The notes: generated from the sequence alone by a model not told the origin. Shown: positions 53,544-62,043, counted from the stretch's first letter. The stretch is DNA of 64,000 nucleotides from Sanguibacter antarcticus (GCF_002564005.1 NZ_PDJG01000001.1:2914001-2978000), one strand, 5' to 3'. Numbers and translations are program-made.

Positions 53544-54419
53544 CTACAGGCCCAGTGTGTCGACGGCGTGCGTGGCCTGATCGAGGGTGAACTGCCCGCC
53601 GTACTGGCTCGAGAGCTGGTCGATCAGTCCCTGCCGCGACATGGGCAAGAGCTCCTGATAAGACTCGGCAGCCTCGACGGCCTCGGCGTTCCAGTCCACG
53701 CCCCCTTCGGCCTCCAGGCGGGCGACCGCGAACTCGGCGTCGTCGGCGGGGAACTGTCCGCCGTACTCGCTGGTGAGCTGGTCGATGAGGCCTGCACGCG
53801 AGAAGGGCAGGGTGGACAGGTAGGACGTGGTCTGGCTGTAGGCGTTCTGCTGGGCCAGGGTCCCAATCAGGGCTGTCTCGGCAGCGGCAGCCTCTTCGGC
53901 GGCGGCCTCCTCAGCCAGCCGCGCCTCCTCCGCGAGGCGCTCCTCCTCAGCCTTGGCCGCTTCCTCTGCCTCGGCTTCGGCAGCTGCTTCCTCTGCCTCG
54001 GCGGCGATCTCCTCAGGAGTCTTCGCATCCTCCTGGACTGTCGCTTGAGTGGCGGTGCCGTCGGCGGTGGGGGTGCGGTCGGTGTCGTTGTTACCACCGC
54101 TGAGGGCGCCGATGAAGATCATCAGCAGGAGGAACGCTCCAGGGAGGATGAAGCGCTTCTTCTTGAACCACGGCCGGGGTTGCCGCGGAACACCCGGCTG
54201 GAGCGGCAAGCCCGCGGTCGGTACACCGGGCGGGAAGGCAGCCGCCGGCCTGGACTCGTGCGGGAACTCAGACGCCATCCCAGCTGCAGCGTCGTCCACC
54301 CACAGCTGCCAACCCTGTGGGGCCGGTCCCCACGACGGGTCCGGAGTCCAGTCCGGCGGCGGAGTCCACCCGGCGGGAGGAGCAGGCCAGTTCGGCGGCG
54401 GGTTGAAACGCGAATTCAT
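53544..54419 (-). CDS. Ltp-family (host-cell-surface lipoprotein-like) membrane protein
   Basis: A 291-residue protein. Residues 1-45 are Pro/Trp-rich (NPPPNWPAPPAGWTPPPDW), one transmembrane helix follows a basic stretch (KKKRFILPGAFLLLMIFIG, about 90-108), then an Ala/Glu coiled coil (about 135-190), and two C-terminal copies of the Ltp helix-turn-helix repeat (FSRAGLIDQLTSEYGGQFPA and MSRQGLIDQLSSQYGGQFTL). Ltp repeats occur in phage superinfection-exclusion lipoproteins. GGAG seven bases before the ATG sets the start. Function here is unknown. Confidence 0.78.
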   Translation of the reverse strand: MNSRFNPPPNWPAPPAGWTPPPDWTPDPSWGPAPQGWQLWVDDAAAGMASEFPHESRPAAAFPPGVPTAGLPLQPGVPRQPRPWFKKKRFILPGAFLLLMIFIGALSGGNNDTDRTPTADGTATQATVQEDAKTPEEIAAEAEEAAAEAEAEEAAKAEEERLAEEARLAEEAAAEEAAAAETALIGTLAQQNAYSQTTSYLSTLPFSRAGLIDQLTSEYGGQFPADDAEFAVARLEAEGGVDWNAEAVEAAESYQELLPMSRQGLIDQLSSQYGGQFTLDQATHAVDTLGL

Positions 54420-54616
54420 CAACAACTCCACTCAACAATGCGGACACGGCGACTAAGCCAGTTTGCACGGTAAATGCCCCCGCTGCGCCAGCTCAGCGGG
54501 TGAAGAACGGCTGACCGCAGATGATGCCGCCGGCGCCGCGCGGAATGACTGTCCGGACAGAACGGGGTTTGAGAGCGCAATGGGTCGGGCCATGTGCCAA
54601 GCAGAATGAGGGCTTG

Positions 54617-55272
54617 TTGACGAACTCTGACGAACGCGCAGGGGACCTGGCCGGGTACAGCGATCTCCTCGCCAGGCTCGAGGACCGTGTGCGCCAGACG
54701 CAGTTCCGGGCCGTGCGGGCAGCCAGCACGGAGGTGATGCGGCTCTACTGGTCGATCGGCTCGGCTCCCTCGACTTTCGACTCCGAGCTCAACCCGGTCG
54801 AGTCCGACCTCGCACGCCAGCTCGTCAAAGACCCGTACGTCTTCGAGCAGCTGGCGATGGTGAACACCCGGCTCGAGCGTGATGTCGAACAAGCTCTGGT
54901 GGACCGCCTGCAGGACGCCCTCATGGGTTTCAGCCGGGGCATGGCCTTAGTTGGTCGCCAGTTTCACCTCCCGCTGGGTGACGGTGAAGAGTTCATCATC
55001 GACCTGCTCCTCTTTCACGTCGAACAGCTGCGCTACGTTGCCGTCCAGCTGAAGGTCGGGTCCTCCTTGCCGGCGCACATCAGGCAGCGAGGGCCTACGT
55101 CGCCGCGGTCGTCGGTGAGCTGCGCCGCGGCGACGTCCACGCGCCCACCGTCGGGTTCCTGCTGTGCACCGGAAAAGGCGGGGCGGCGATCAAGTACGCA
55201 CTGGCCCCAACCGCCCCACCACTGGCCGTTGCCTCGAACGAGGCGGGTATTGCTTGGAGTCTTGTGCCATGA
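54617..55272 (+). pseudogene. YhcG/DUF1016-type PDDEXK nuclease, internally deleted and frameshifted
   Basis: The N-terminus YSDLLARLEDRVRQTQFRAV, RAASTEVMRLYWSIG is the start of a DUF1016 protein, which then jumps to the C-terminal nuclease domain (DARQLVKDPYVFEQL-type, GDGEEFIIDLLLFHVEQLRY, VAVQLKVG), with about 130 residues missing. After about 55075 the frame breaks, and the continuation (APTVGFLLCTGKGGAAIKYA, LAPTAPPLAVAS) is in another frame. Intact homologues are about 350 residues and are linked to restriction-like defence or RNA/DNA processing. This copy is dead. Confidence 0.75.
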
Positions 55273-55940
55273 GTATCGACTGGAATGGCAATGAGACCTA
55301 CGAGACTCACGAGCCCATCGGCCCTGGGTCGCCGAGTGGTCTTCCTCGATTCGAGGCGCGGAGGTTGTTCAAGGAACGCATGAAGAATCGGCATGCGCGC
55401 ATCGAGATGCTGAGGCGACTTGTTGCTGCTGGCGGTGTTGTGCTCGGGAGCGATGACGCGGCTGTCCAGGATCTCAACGACTGGTTCGCCGCCAACATCG
55501 AGGCTGATCCGGAGAATCCAGGCTTCCCGTCCTCTGAGTGCTACTCGGTGTGTCATGACATGGCGTTGTTTCTCGGTGAGGTGATGATCGAGCGGCACCC
55601 GAACCTGTACTGGGAGTTCTTCACGTGGGGCAAGAAGAGCGTGTCCTTCCAGCGTCAGGTGCTCATGGGGCTGAGCACCGAGGACCCCAAGTTCCGCACG
55701 AACATCGACATTGATGGGATGGTCGTGGGCTCAGCGCACGAGGTTCTTGGATCACAGGGATCGATCCCGACGTATGGCCTGGTTGAAATCAAGGGCCACC
55801 TGATCGACATCGATTCCACGGCCCGACGGCCACATCGATCTGGTGCTCACCCTCGTCCCAGGGTTCCGGCAAAGTTGCTGGTCGTGCGGCGCGCCGTGTC
55901 CGCCCGGGTGCGGCCGCCGCACGGGGCCGGGATCCTCTGA
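55269..55940 (+). CDS. hypothetical protein with foreign or frameshifted C-terminus
   Basis: A 223-residue frame starting at ATG 55269, with GGAG nine bases upstream. Residues about 1-180 look like a real protein (ECYSVCHDMALFLGEVMIER, LYWEFFTWGKKSVSFQRQVL, IDIDGMVVGSAHEVLG); the last 40 residues are Arg/Pro-rich and arise where an ISL3 transposase remnant begins in another frame. The native C-terminus is therefore probably lost. Family unknown. The ATG overlaps the end of the broken YhcG frame. Confidence 0.5.
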   Translation: MSIDWNGNETYETHEPIGPGSPSGLPRFEARRLFKERMKNRHARIEMLRRLVAAGGVVLGSDDAAVQDLNDWFAANIEADPENPGFPSSECYSVCHDMALFLGEVMIERHPNLYWEFFTWGKKSVSFQRQVLMGLSTEDPKFRTNIDIDGMVVGSAHEVLGSQGSIPTYGLVEIKGHLIDIDSTARRPHRSGAHPRPRVPAKLLVVRRAVSARVRPPHGAGIL

Positions 55941-56090
55941 TGATGGGGGCTTCAACGCTGCCCGTCCAGAGGACCTCGACCATGAGCTTCTCGGTTGGCG
56001 CCCGACCACACTGGTTGTGATGATCCGCCGCTATCGGTGCATCGGTTGGGGGCGCTGGTGCTACCTCTTCACCACCCGGGCGGCCGGGAC
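55815..56090 (+). pseudogene. ISL3-family transposase remnant
   Basis: A frame on the plus strand reads GHIDLVLTLVPGF, then LDHELLGWRPTTLVVMIRRY followed by RCIGWG. This matches the N-terminal zinc-finger region of ISL3 transposases (HEPFGWRPTTL-V-VRRYRC). The remainder of the transposase is absent. The insertion probably truncated the hypothetical gene before it. Confidence 0.6.
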
Positions 56091-56101
56091 CGTTGGACCT
56101 G

Positions 56102-56680
56102 TCAGCCCGATGTGTCATCACGTGATCCTGGTCCGTGCCGACGCCGAGACTCGAGCTCTCGACGATAGATCTGGACATGGACGCCCTTCGGCGTGACGTC
56201 GGGTCGGCCGTGCTGAAAGCCGAGCTGGGTCGCCAGTCGGATGCTCGCCAGGTTCTCAGGCTGGATGACTGCGATGAGGGCGTCGGAATCGAGCTCGTGC
56301 TCAGCCCAGTCGATCCATGCTCGGGATGCTTCGCGAGCGAAACCCTGGCCCTGACGGTCGGCTCGGATCACGTAGCCCAGCTCCACGGCGTCCCACGCGG
56401 GCCAGTCGTGGAGGCCGACCCGACCGATCATCTGACCCGTCGACTTCTCGATCACCGCGCTCTGGCCGTACCCGCGCCTGTGCCAGATCGCCTCGAACGT
56501 GTTGATCTGAGCCCGGGTGGCGTCGGAGGTGAGGTGCGGTCCGCCGATGAATCTGGCAACGGCGACGTCCTCGTAGATCTTCGCCAGATCGCCCGTATGA
56601 GCGTGAGCCAGGCGCGGCAGCAGCAGCCTCTCTGTCTCGACCGGGGCCGGATGGGCGTCAGGACGCACGGCCGGGCTCAT
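56102..56680 (-). CDS. GNAT-family N-acetyltransferase, RimJ/RimL type
   Basis: A 192-residue acetyltransferase. VETERLLLPRLAHAHTGDLA at the N-terminus, MIGRVGLHDWPAWDAVELGY and IRADRQGQGFAREASRAW (acetyl-CoA-binding Q/R-x-x-G-x-G/A) and LIAVIQPENLASIRLATQLG are typical of the RimJ/RimL group. Substrate unknown. It lies between the ISL3 remnant and the second copy of the 30-bp repeat, so it is the edge of the accessory region. Confidence 0.85.
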   Translation of the reverse strand: MSPAVRPDAHPAPVETERLLLPRLAHAHTGDLAKIYEDVAVARFIGGPHLTSDATRAQINTFEAIWHRRGYGQSAVIEKSTGQMIGRVGLHDWPAWDAVELGYVIRADRQGQGFAREASRAWIDWAEHELDSDALIAVIQPENLASIRLATQLGFQHGRPDVTPKGVHVQIYRRELESRRRHGPGSRDDTSG

Positions 56681-56760
56681 ACGCCCAGCATATGGCGGCA
56701 GCCTCGCGTCCTGTCTGCAGAAGAACGCTGTGCCACCACCGACACGACCCGCACGGCTAT

Positions 56761-56790
56761 CTCTGGGCGGGGTCCGTGCGACGGCGCTAG
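56761..56790. repeat. 30-bp exact direct repeat, copy 2
   Basis: Identical to 42750-42779. Here it ends at the CTAG target of scar C, so the gene that followed in copy 1 is missing. The two copies bracket 14 kb of accessory DNA. Confidence 0.8.
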
Positions 56791-56894
56791 TTGTTCTGTG
56801 TCATGACGTTGGTAGCGCCATGTTCACTATTCCGTGAACGGTCAATCACGGACAGCGGTCGTGGAGTCACCAACGTCATGACCCACAACAGCTA
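56788..56894. mobile_element. IS481-type miniature element C, about 105 bp
   Basis: Left end TTGTTCTGTGTCATGACGTT (from 56791) and right end complementary to TGTTGTGGGTCATGACGTTG (56870-56889), about 25-bp inverted ends with few mismatches. The interior of about 55 bp holds another dyad (GTTCACTATTCCGTGAAC, 56822-56839). It is flanked by CTAG on the left and CTAC on the right. It is a MITE-like derivative of the same element as scars A and B. Confidence 0.65.
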
Positions 56895-57476
56895 CATGCC
56901 GTACTCCGCGCGCAAATGCCCCTGGGAGGGGTACGGCTCGCTGTCTGCGCGGAGGTAGAGCTCGCCGTCGTGCTGGTAGAGCGCGAGGGCGGTGGTGCCC
57001 GGGGCGCACACGATCCTCGTCCCGCCGACGAGCTCGATCGAGATCACGGACGTCGACGGCACACCGATGATGATCCGCCGGAAGGCGCGCAGGTGGCGCA
57101 GCCCCACGTCGTAGGAGGTGGCAGTCCCGGCCGACCCACGAGAGACGTACGGACGACGGCCGTCGTCGAGCGGGACGTCGTCCAACGGACCGGACCGGCC
57201 GTCGGCCAGCTCCCACAGGACGCCAGCCCAGTCGGGGGCGGGGTCGACGAGGACGCGCAGCGAACCGATCGACGACTGCCGGCGGTCGAGCACCACCATC
57301 GGCGCGTGCGGCTCGAGGCGACCCGCACCGCGGACCCGCGGCAGGGTGCGGAGCGTGCTCTCCGGTCCTGGCTCCGGCTGGTGCAGGGCGAGCGCTGGTG
57401 CCGACGACACCTCAGCAGACGGCGTCGGCTTGTGCGGCGGGCGGCGGCGCAGGAACGGGACGGTCGCACCGCTCAT
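56892..57476 (-). CDS. hypothetical protein of the tellurite-type operon, 194 aa
   Basis: A 194-residue protein with a proline-rich N-terminus and a beta-rich domain (RRIIIGVPSTSVISIELVGG, CAPGTTALALYQHDGELYLR) that looks like a TerD-related or tellurium-resistance accessory fold, but I cannot assign a family. Its start overlaps the terD stop codon. Its TAG stop (56892-56894) abuts the right end of miniature element C, so the gene may have been shortened by the insertion. Confidence 0.65.
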   Translation of the reverse strand: MSGATVPFLRRRPPHKPTPSAEVSSAPALALHQPEPGPESTLRTLPRVRGAGRLEPHAPMVVLDRRQSSIGSLRVLVDPAPDWAGVLWELADGRSGPLDDVPLDDGRRPYVSRGSAGTATSYDVGLRHLRAFRRIIIGVPSTSVISIELVGGTRIVCAPGTTALALYQHDGELYLRADSEPYPSQGHLRAEYGM

Positions 57477-58054
57477 CAGAGCGAGAACCCGAAGTCCCGT
57501 GCGACGTCGCTGACGCCTCCCACGTACCCCTGGCCCACGGCCCGGAACTTCCACTCGTCGCCGCGGCGGTAGAGCTCGGCGGCGAGCATCGCGCTCGTCG
57601 CGCCGAGGTCTTTGTCGTGCGTGTCGACCGGGTACCGGATGAACTCGTCGCCGCTGCGGTCGAGCACCCGGACCACGGCGTCGCGCATGCTGTCGAAGGT
57701 GCCCGGGCGGCGCAGGTCCGGGTTCACGTAGAGGACGAACGCGATGCGCGCGACGTTCGAGGGGATCTGGCCGACGCTCACCTCGATCTGCTCGGTGTCC
57801 CCACCAGGGAGGTCGCCGCTCTCGTCATAGAGGACGCCCTCGTCCGGGTCGAGCATCTGGTTGAAGAAGACGACGTGCTCGTCGGAGACCGCTCGGCCGT
57901 CCTGGCCGCAGACGATCGCGCACGCGACGATCTCGGTCGCGGGACCGTTGCTGTGGACGACGTCCCACGAGAAGCCGACGGTGATGTTCGAGACGGACGG
58001 GAGAGCCTTGGAGACGGAGGTGTTCGCACCCCGTACCAGGATGGTGGACGGCAT
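57476..58054 (-). CDS. terD: TerD-family tellurium/stress protein
   Basis: A 192-residue TerD-domain protein: ITVGFSWDV, DVDASAIV-like EIVACAIVCGQDG, NQMLDPDEGVLYDESGD (calcium-binding acidic loop), GDTEQIEVSVGQIPSNVARI and GQGYVGGVSDVARDFG at the C-terminus. TerD proteins bind calcium and are linked to tellurite resistance and stress or phage response. It is the third gene of telA-(155 aa)-terD-(194 aa), all on one strand with short gaps or overlaps. Confidence 0.92.
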   Translation of the reverse strand: MPSTILVRGANTSVSKALPSVSNITVGFSWDVVHSNGPATEIVACAIVCGQDGRAVSDEHVVFFNQMLDPDEGVLYDESGDLPGGDTEQIEVSVGQIPSNVARIAFVLYVNPDLRRPGTFDSMRDAVVRVLDRSGDEFIRYPVDTHDKDLGATSAMLAAELYRRGDEWKFRAVGQGYVGGVSDVARDFGFSL

Positions 58055-58064
58055 CTAGATCGAC

Positions 58065-58532
58065 CTATCCGAACTTCTCGCGCAAGAACCGGCCGTTGAT
58101 CTCGAGCTGAGCACTGTCATGCGCGTAAACGGCCTCCATCATCGAATGCACCCGATGGTACAACAGGGCCAGCTGGTTGATGAGGAGCGAGTCCTTCGTC
58201 GCGTCGTCGGCCATCGACGCGAGATAGGCGGTGATCGTCGAGGGGATGTAGTCCTTCACCATGAACTCGATCGCGATCTGCTCGTCGACGTTCGCGGGGG
58301 CCACGAGCGTGTGACGCAGCAGCTCGTCGAGAGAGTCGACCATGGTGAAGAGCTGGATCGAGGCCTCCACCGGGAGGGAACGCCCCTCCTGCTTCGTGGA
58401 CCTCTCGATCGCCCGGACCGCGTCGTGCATCTCGTCACGGAAGGCGCGCTCGGGCGCGACCGGGTCAGTATGGACCGGCGCAGCCTCGTCGGCTGGCTCG
58501 TCCTTGCCTCGACCGAACCACGAGCTGATCAT
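58065..58532 (-). CDS. conserved hypothetical protein between telA and terD, 155 aa
   Basis: A 155-residue, mostly helical soluble protein (VEASIQLFTMVDSLDELLRH, LLINQLALLYHRVHSMMEAV). It starts seven bases after telA ends and ends ten bases before terD, so it belongs to the operon. No family recognised with certainty; proteins in this position often work with TelA (XpaC-like partners). Confidence 0.65.
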   Translation of the reverse strand: MISSWFGRGKDEPADEAAPVHTDPVAPERAFRDEMHDAVRAIERSTKQEGRSLPVEASIQLFTMVDSLDELLRHTLVAPANVDEQIAIEFMVKDYIPSTITAYLASMADDATKDSLLINQLALLYHRVHSMMEAVYAHDSAQLEINGRFLREKFG

Positions 58533-58539
58533 CAGAGCC

Positions 58540-59739
58540 TCAGGGGGTGATCTCGTTCCTGGACTGCGCGCGAGCGAGGTACGGCTGCGCACGGTCGATC
58601 TGCCCCTCGAGCGCGGAGATCGTCACCGACATCGACGACGCGGCCTCGGCACGGAACGTGTCGATCGCGTCCATGGTGGCGAACACGTCGGCGAACGCCT
58701 TCTCGAGCTTCTCGATCTCGATGCCCGACGACGCGGCCTGCTGGTGGATCTCCGCCGACTGCGTCTTGAGCATCTCGGCGTTCGACGCGATGAGGTCGCT
58801 CGTCGTCCGGTTGAGGGCGGTGATCTGGTCGAGGACGAGGCGCTGGTTCGTCAGCGCCTGCGCGACGATGACAGCGGTCCGCAGGGCCGAGAGGGTGGTG
58901 GTGCGTGCCCGGTCGACACCCTTGATGAGCTCGACGTTGTTGGCTCGCACCATGTCCATCGCGAGGTAGCCCTGCGCGGAGACGGCGAGCTGCGTGAGGA
59001 TGTCCTCGCGTCGCTGACGCACCGCGAAGAGGACGTCGGACCGCATCGCGTTCGCCTGTGCCGGGTTGGACACGTCGAGGGCGGAGATCTTCGCCTCGAC
59101 GGCGCGGTCGAGCCCGTCGAGCAGGATCGTGTACTCCGACAAGGTCCCCATGGTGGTCCAGAGGTTGACCTTCTCTTGCTCGATGCTCGCGTTGTCCTTG
59201 CGGAGCTCGTCCTGACCGGCGGCGAGCGAGCGCGTGATCGCGTCGAGCTGCACCTGCGCGGACTTGTACTTGTCGAAGTACCGCGCGATCTTGTTGCCCC
59301 CGGGGATGAAGCCGAGGATCTTGCGGACGCCGGTGAGGTCGCTGCGGTTCGGCGTGAGGTCCTCGACCTGGAAGCGGAGGTCGGTGAGCGTCTTGGCCAC
59401 GCGCGCCTGCGCGTCCGCGCCGTCGCCGCTGCCCTTCGCCGCCGCGAGGGCCGACGCGGGCCGCTCGAGCATGCGGTTCGACGAGCTGGCTGCGAGGGCG
59501 ATCTCGTCGCGGCCGAGGTTGGTGATCTCCGTGACCTTCGCCTGCAGCTCTGGGCTGTTGGGGGTCAGCGTGGAGAGCTCGTCTGCGTAGGCCAGCGCCG
59601 TGGCGGAGAGCTCCTTCGTGCGCGCCGGGTCGACCGGGACCATGCCGCCGGCCTGCTCGGGCTCCACGACGGCGACCGGCTCTGGGGCCTTGAGGACGAG
59701 CGTCGTCCCTGGTGGTGTGAGGGAAACGTTCTCACTCAT
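58540..59739 (-). CDS. telA: toxic anion resistance protein, TelA family
   Basis: A 399-residue, largely alpha-helical TelA/KlaA protein: PNSPELQAKVTEITNLGRDE, VRKILGFIPGGNKIARYFDK, LFAVRQRREDILTQLAVSAQ, ANNVELIKGVDRARTTTLSA and LNRTTSDLIASNAEML. TelA proteins are linked to tellurite and antimicrobial tolerance. It is the first gene of the operon and probably sets the promoter in the 90-bp gap upstream. Confidence 0.92.
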   Translation of the reverse strand: MSENVSLTPPGTTLVLKAPEPVAVVEPEQAGGMVPVDPARTKELSATALAYADELSTLTPNSPELQAKVTEITNLGRDEIALAASSSNRMLERPASALAAAKGSGDGADAQARVAKTLTDLRFQVEDLTPNRSDLTGVRKILGFIPGGNKIARYFDKYKSAQVQLDAITRSLAAGQDELRKDNASIEQEKVNLWTTMGTLSEYTILLDGLDRAVEAKISALDVSNPAQANAMRSDVLFAVRQRREDILTQLAVSAQGYLAMDMVRANNVELIKGVDRARTTTLSALRTAVIVAQALTNQRLVLDQITALNRTTSDLIASNAEMLKTQSAEIHQQAASSGIEIEKLEKAFADVFATMDAIDTFRAEAASSMSVTISALEGQIDRAQPYLARAQSRNEITP

Positions 59740-59833
59740 CGAGCCCTCGATTCGTTGGGATGGTCGGTGCGAGCGTCGCCGTCAGCATACTCCGGGGCCC
59801 TTTGCCCCGGCTGTGCACGGCGCCCCTGCGCAG

Positions 59834-61366
59834 TCACAGGCCGGCCGTCTCGAGGAGGCGCAGCCAGACCTCGCTCATGGTCGGGTAGGCGGGCACCGCG
59901 TGCCACAGTCGCTCGATCGGCACCTCGCCCACGACGGCGATCGTCGCCGCGTGGAGCATCTCGGCGATCTCGGGGCCGACGAACGTGGCACCGACGATGA
60001 CGCCGCGCTCGGTGTCGATGACGATCTGCGCGGTGCCCTCGTAGCCGTCGGCGCTCACCGCTGCTCCGGCGACCGACCCGAGGGCGTACTCGACGGTCCG
60101 TACGGTGAGCCCGGCGTCGTGCGCGGCGGACTCGGTGAGGCCGACGCTCGCGGCCTCGGGGCGGCTGAAGACGACCTGCGGCACCGCCGCGTGGTCGGCG
60201 GTCGCCCGGTAGCGGCTCCATGCGCCGGCGGCAGACTCCGCGGCTGCGGCCGGTCGCTCGCTGCCCGGGACCTGGGGTCCGTCGGCAGGCTCGGGTGCGT
60301 CGGCCGTGCCGAAGCGCGCTGCGATGACGTCGCCGACGACGCGCGCCTGGTACTTGCCCTGGTGGGTCGTGGCGACCCGTCCGGTGACGTCTCCTGCGGC
60401 GAAGAGCCAGCCGTCGGCCACGCCCTTGACCGCGAGAGAGTCGTCCACGGTGATCGTCGATCCGGCTGTGAGGCCGACGGTCTCGAGCCCGAGGTCCGCC
60501 GTCGCGGGGCGTCGTCCCGTTGCGACGAGCACCTGCTCGGCGACGAGCACGGACCCGGTCGACAGCCGCAGGTGCACGCCGCCGTCCTCGCGGTGCGCCT
60601 CGACGACCTGGGTCTCGAGACGGACGTCGACGCCGATCTCGCGCAAGGAGCCGACCACGGCCTCGCTGACGAACGGCTCGAAGCCGTTGAGGACGCGGTC
60701 GCCGCGGACGATGAGGGTGACGTGCGTACCGAGGTCCGCGAACGCCGTGGCCATCTCGACGCCGACGACCCCGCCGCCGAGGACCGCGAGGCTCGCCGGG
60801 ACGTCCTCGACGGACGTTGCCTCGCGGCTGGTCCACGGAGCGCTGCGGACGAGACCGTCGATGTCGGGGATCACGGGTTCGCTGCCCGTCGCGAGGACCA
60901 CGGCGTGGCGCGCGGTGAGCGTGACGACGCTGCCGTCGTCGCTCGTGACCTCGAGGACGCGGGGGCCGGTGAGGCGCGCAGCGCCGCGGACGAGCGCGAT
61001 CCCGGCGCCGTCGAGCCAGCTGACCTGGCTCGCGTCGTCCCAGTGGGACGTGAACGCGGAGCGCCGGGCGAGCAGCGCCGTTGTGTCGATCGTGCCGCTC
61101 ACCGCCTCCGCCGCGCCCGGCACGGCGCGGGCCGCCGCGAGGACAGCACCGGGCCGCAGCATCGCCTTCGACGGCATGCACGCCCAGTACGAGCACTCGC
61201 CACCGACGAGCTCCTGCTCGACGACGACCACGCTCAGCCCGGTCCGGCCGGCACGGTCTGCGACGTTCTCACCGACTGCCCCTGCGCCGACGACGACGAC
61301 GTCGTAGGTGAGCTGGTCGTCCTGCGGGGTGGAGGCTGTGGGCGCGGTCGTTCCCTCGTCGGTCAT
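59834..61366 (-). CDS. FAD/NAD(P)-dependent disulfide oxidoreductase (mercuric-reductase/Lpd type)
   Basis: A 510-residue class I flavoprotein disulfide reductase. FAD site DVVVVGAGAVGENVADRAGR; redox cysteines C-X4-C in LVGGECSYWACMPSKAML; NAD(P) site LAVLGGGVVGVEMATAFADL; second FAD site GWLFAAGDVTGR; C-terminal dimerisation region ends HAVPAYPTMSEVWLRL with the active-site His followed by a non-standard YPTM. Homologues are annotated as mercuric or dihydrolipoyl reductases; no heavy-metal genes are adjacent apart from the ter genes. The ATG overlaps the stop of the upstream acetyltransferase gene. Confidence 0.88.
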   Translation of the reverse strand: MTDEGTTAPTASTPQDDQLTYDVVVVGAGAVGENVADRAGRTGLSVVVVEQELVGGECSYWACMPSKAMLRPGAVLAAARAVPGAAEAVSGTIDTTALLARRSAFTSHWDDASQVSWLDGAGIALVRGAARLTGPRVLEVTSDDGSVVTLTARHAVVLATGSEPVIPDIDGLVRSAPWTSREATSVEDVPASLAVLGGGVVGVEMATAFADLGTHVTLIVRGDRVLNGFEPFVSEAVVGSLREIGVDVRLETQVVEAHREDGGVHLRLSTGSVLVAEQVLVATGRRPATADLGLETVGLTAGSTITVDDSLAVKGVADGWLFAAGDVTGRVATTHQGKYQARVVGDVIAARFGTADAPEPADGPQVPGSERPAAAAESAAGAWSRYRATADHAAVPQVVFSRPEAASVGLTESAAHDAGLTVRTVEYALGSVAGAAVSADGYEGTAQIVIDTERGVIVGATFVGPEIAEMLHAATIAVVGEVPIERLWHAVPAYPTMSEVWLRLLETAGL

Positions 61367-62043
61367 GACTCCATGGTGCCTTGCTGCCCTGGCGGGTGCA
61401 GCGCGAGGTCGCTCGCGGCGGCGCGAGCGACGGCATCGAGGTCGACGAACCAGTCGTTGCAGCGGATCGGGGTGCCGACCGGGTACTCCACCTCGCACGC
61501 TCCGGCCCACGTGAGGCCCGCACTGCGGCAGACGCCGTTCGAGCCGGCGTTCTCGATCTTGGGGAAGGCATGGAGGAAGCGTCGCAGCCGGTCGTCCGGC
61601 TGAGACCGGTGCCGCGCGGTCGCCCGGATCGCCGCGACCGTCGCGGCCGTCGCGATGCCGCGTCCCTGGTACCCCGGCAGGACGCTCCAGCCGGCCTCGA
61701 ACACAGGTTCGTCGTGCCAGGTGGTGCGCCAGCACGCCACGATCCCGGCCGAACGTGCTGGTGGCAGGTCGGCACCGTCCTCCCCAGGACCGCGGTCGTC
61801 GGGAGAGCGGCCATCGGGACGGCGGTCGACGGGAGAGCGGTCGACGACGACGCGGAACACGTGGGCGGCGCCTGTTCGCCAGCCGTCGAGATATCTCGCG
61901 TGCCTGCGCTCGAGCTTCGCCGGCGTCTCCGGGCCGCCGAGATGGAGCATCATCGCCGGGGCGTTGGCGAGCACGAGCAGCTCCTCGTCGGCAGCCGACC
62001 ACGGCTCGATCCGGACGCGCTCGGTACCCACGGGACGGGACAT
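61363..62043 (-). CDS. GNAT-family acetyltransferase, 226 aa
   Basis: A 226-residue acetyltransferase. RIEPWSAADEELLVLANAPA at the N-terminus, the Asp/Arg-rich insert PVDRRPDGRSPDDRGPGEDG (about 72-91) and SVLPGYQGRGIATAATVAAI (acetyl-CoA-binding loop Q-G-R-G-I-A), with AFPKIENAGSNGVCRSAGL. It overlaps the flavoprotein gene by four bases, so the two are coupled. Substrate unknown. Confidence 0.8.
   Translation of the reverse strand: MSRPVGTERVRIEPWSAADEELLVLANAPAMMLHLGGPETPAKLERRHARYLDGWRTGAAHVFRVVVDRSPVDRRPDGRSPDDRGPGEDGADLPPARSAGIVACWRTTWHDEPVFEAGWSVLPGYQGRGIATAATVAAIRATARHRSQPDDRLRRFLHAFPKIENAGSNGVCRSAGLTWAGACEVEYPVGTPIRCNDWFVDLDAVARAAASDLALHPPGQQGTMES

Noticed and set aside
42750..56790. 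30-bp repeats as attL/attR of an integrase-mediated island
   Set aside because: No integrase or excisionase gene and no tRNA at either end; both copies abut IS scars, so IS-mediated duplication is simpler.
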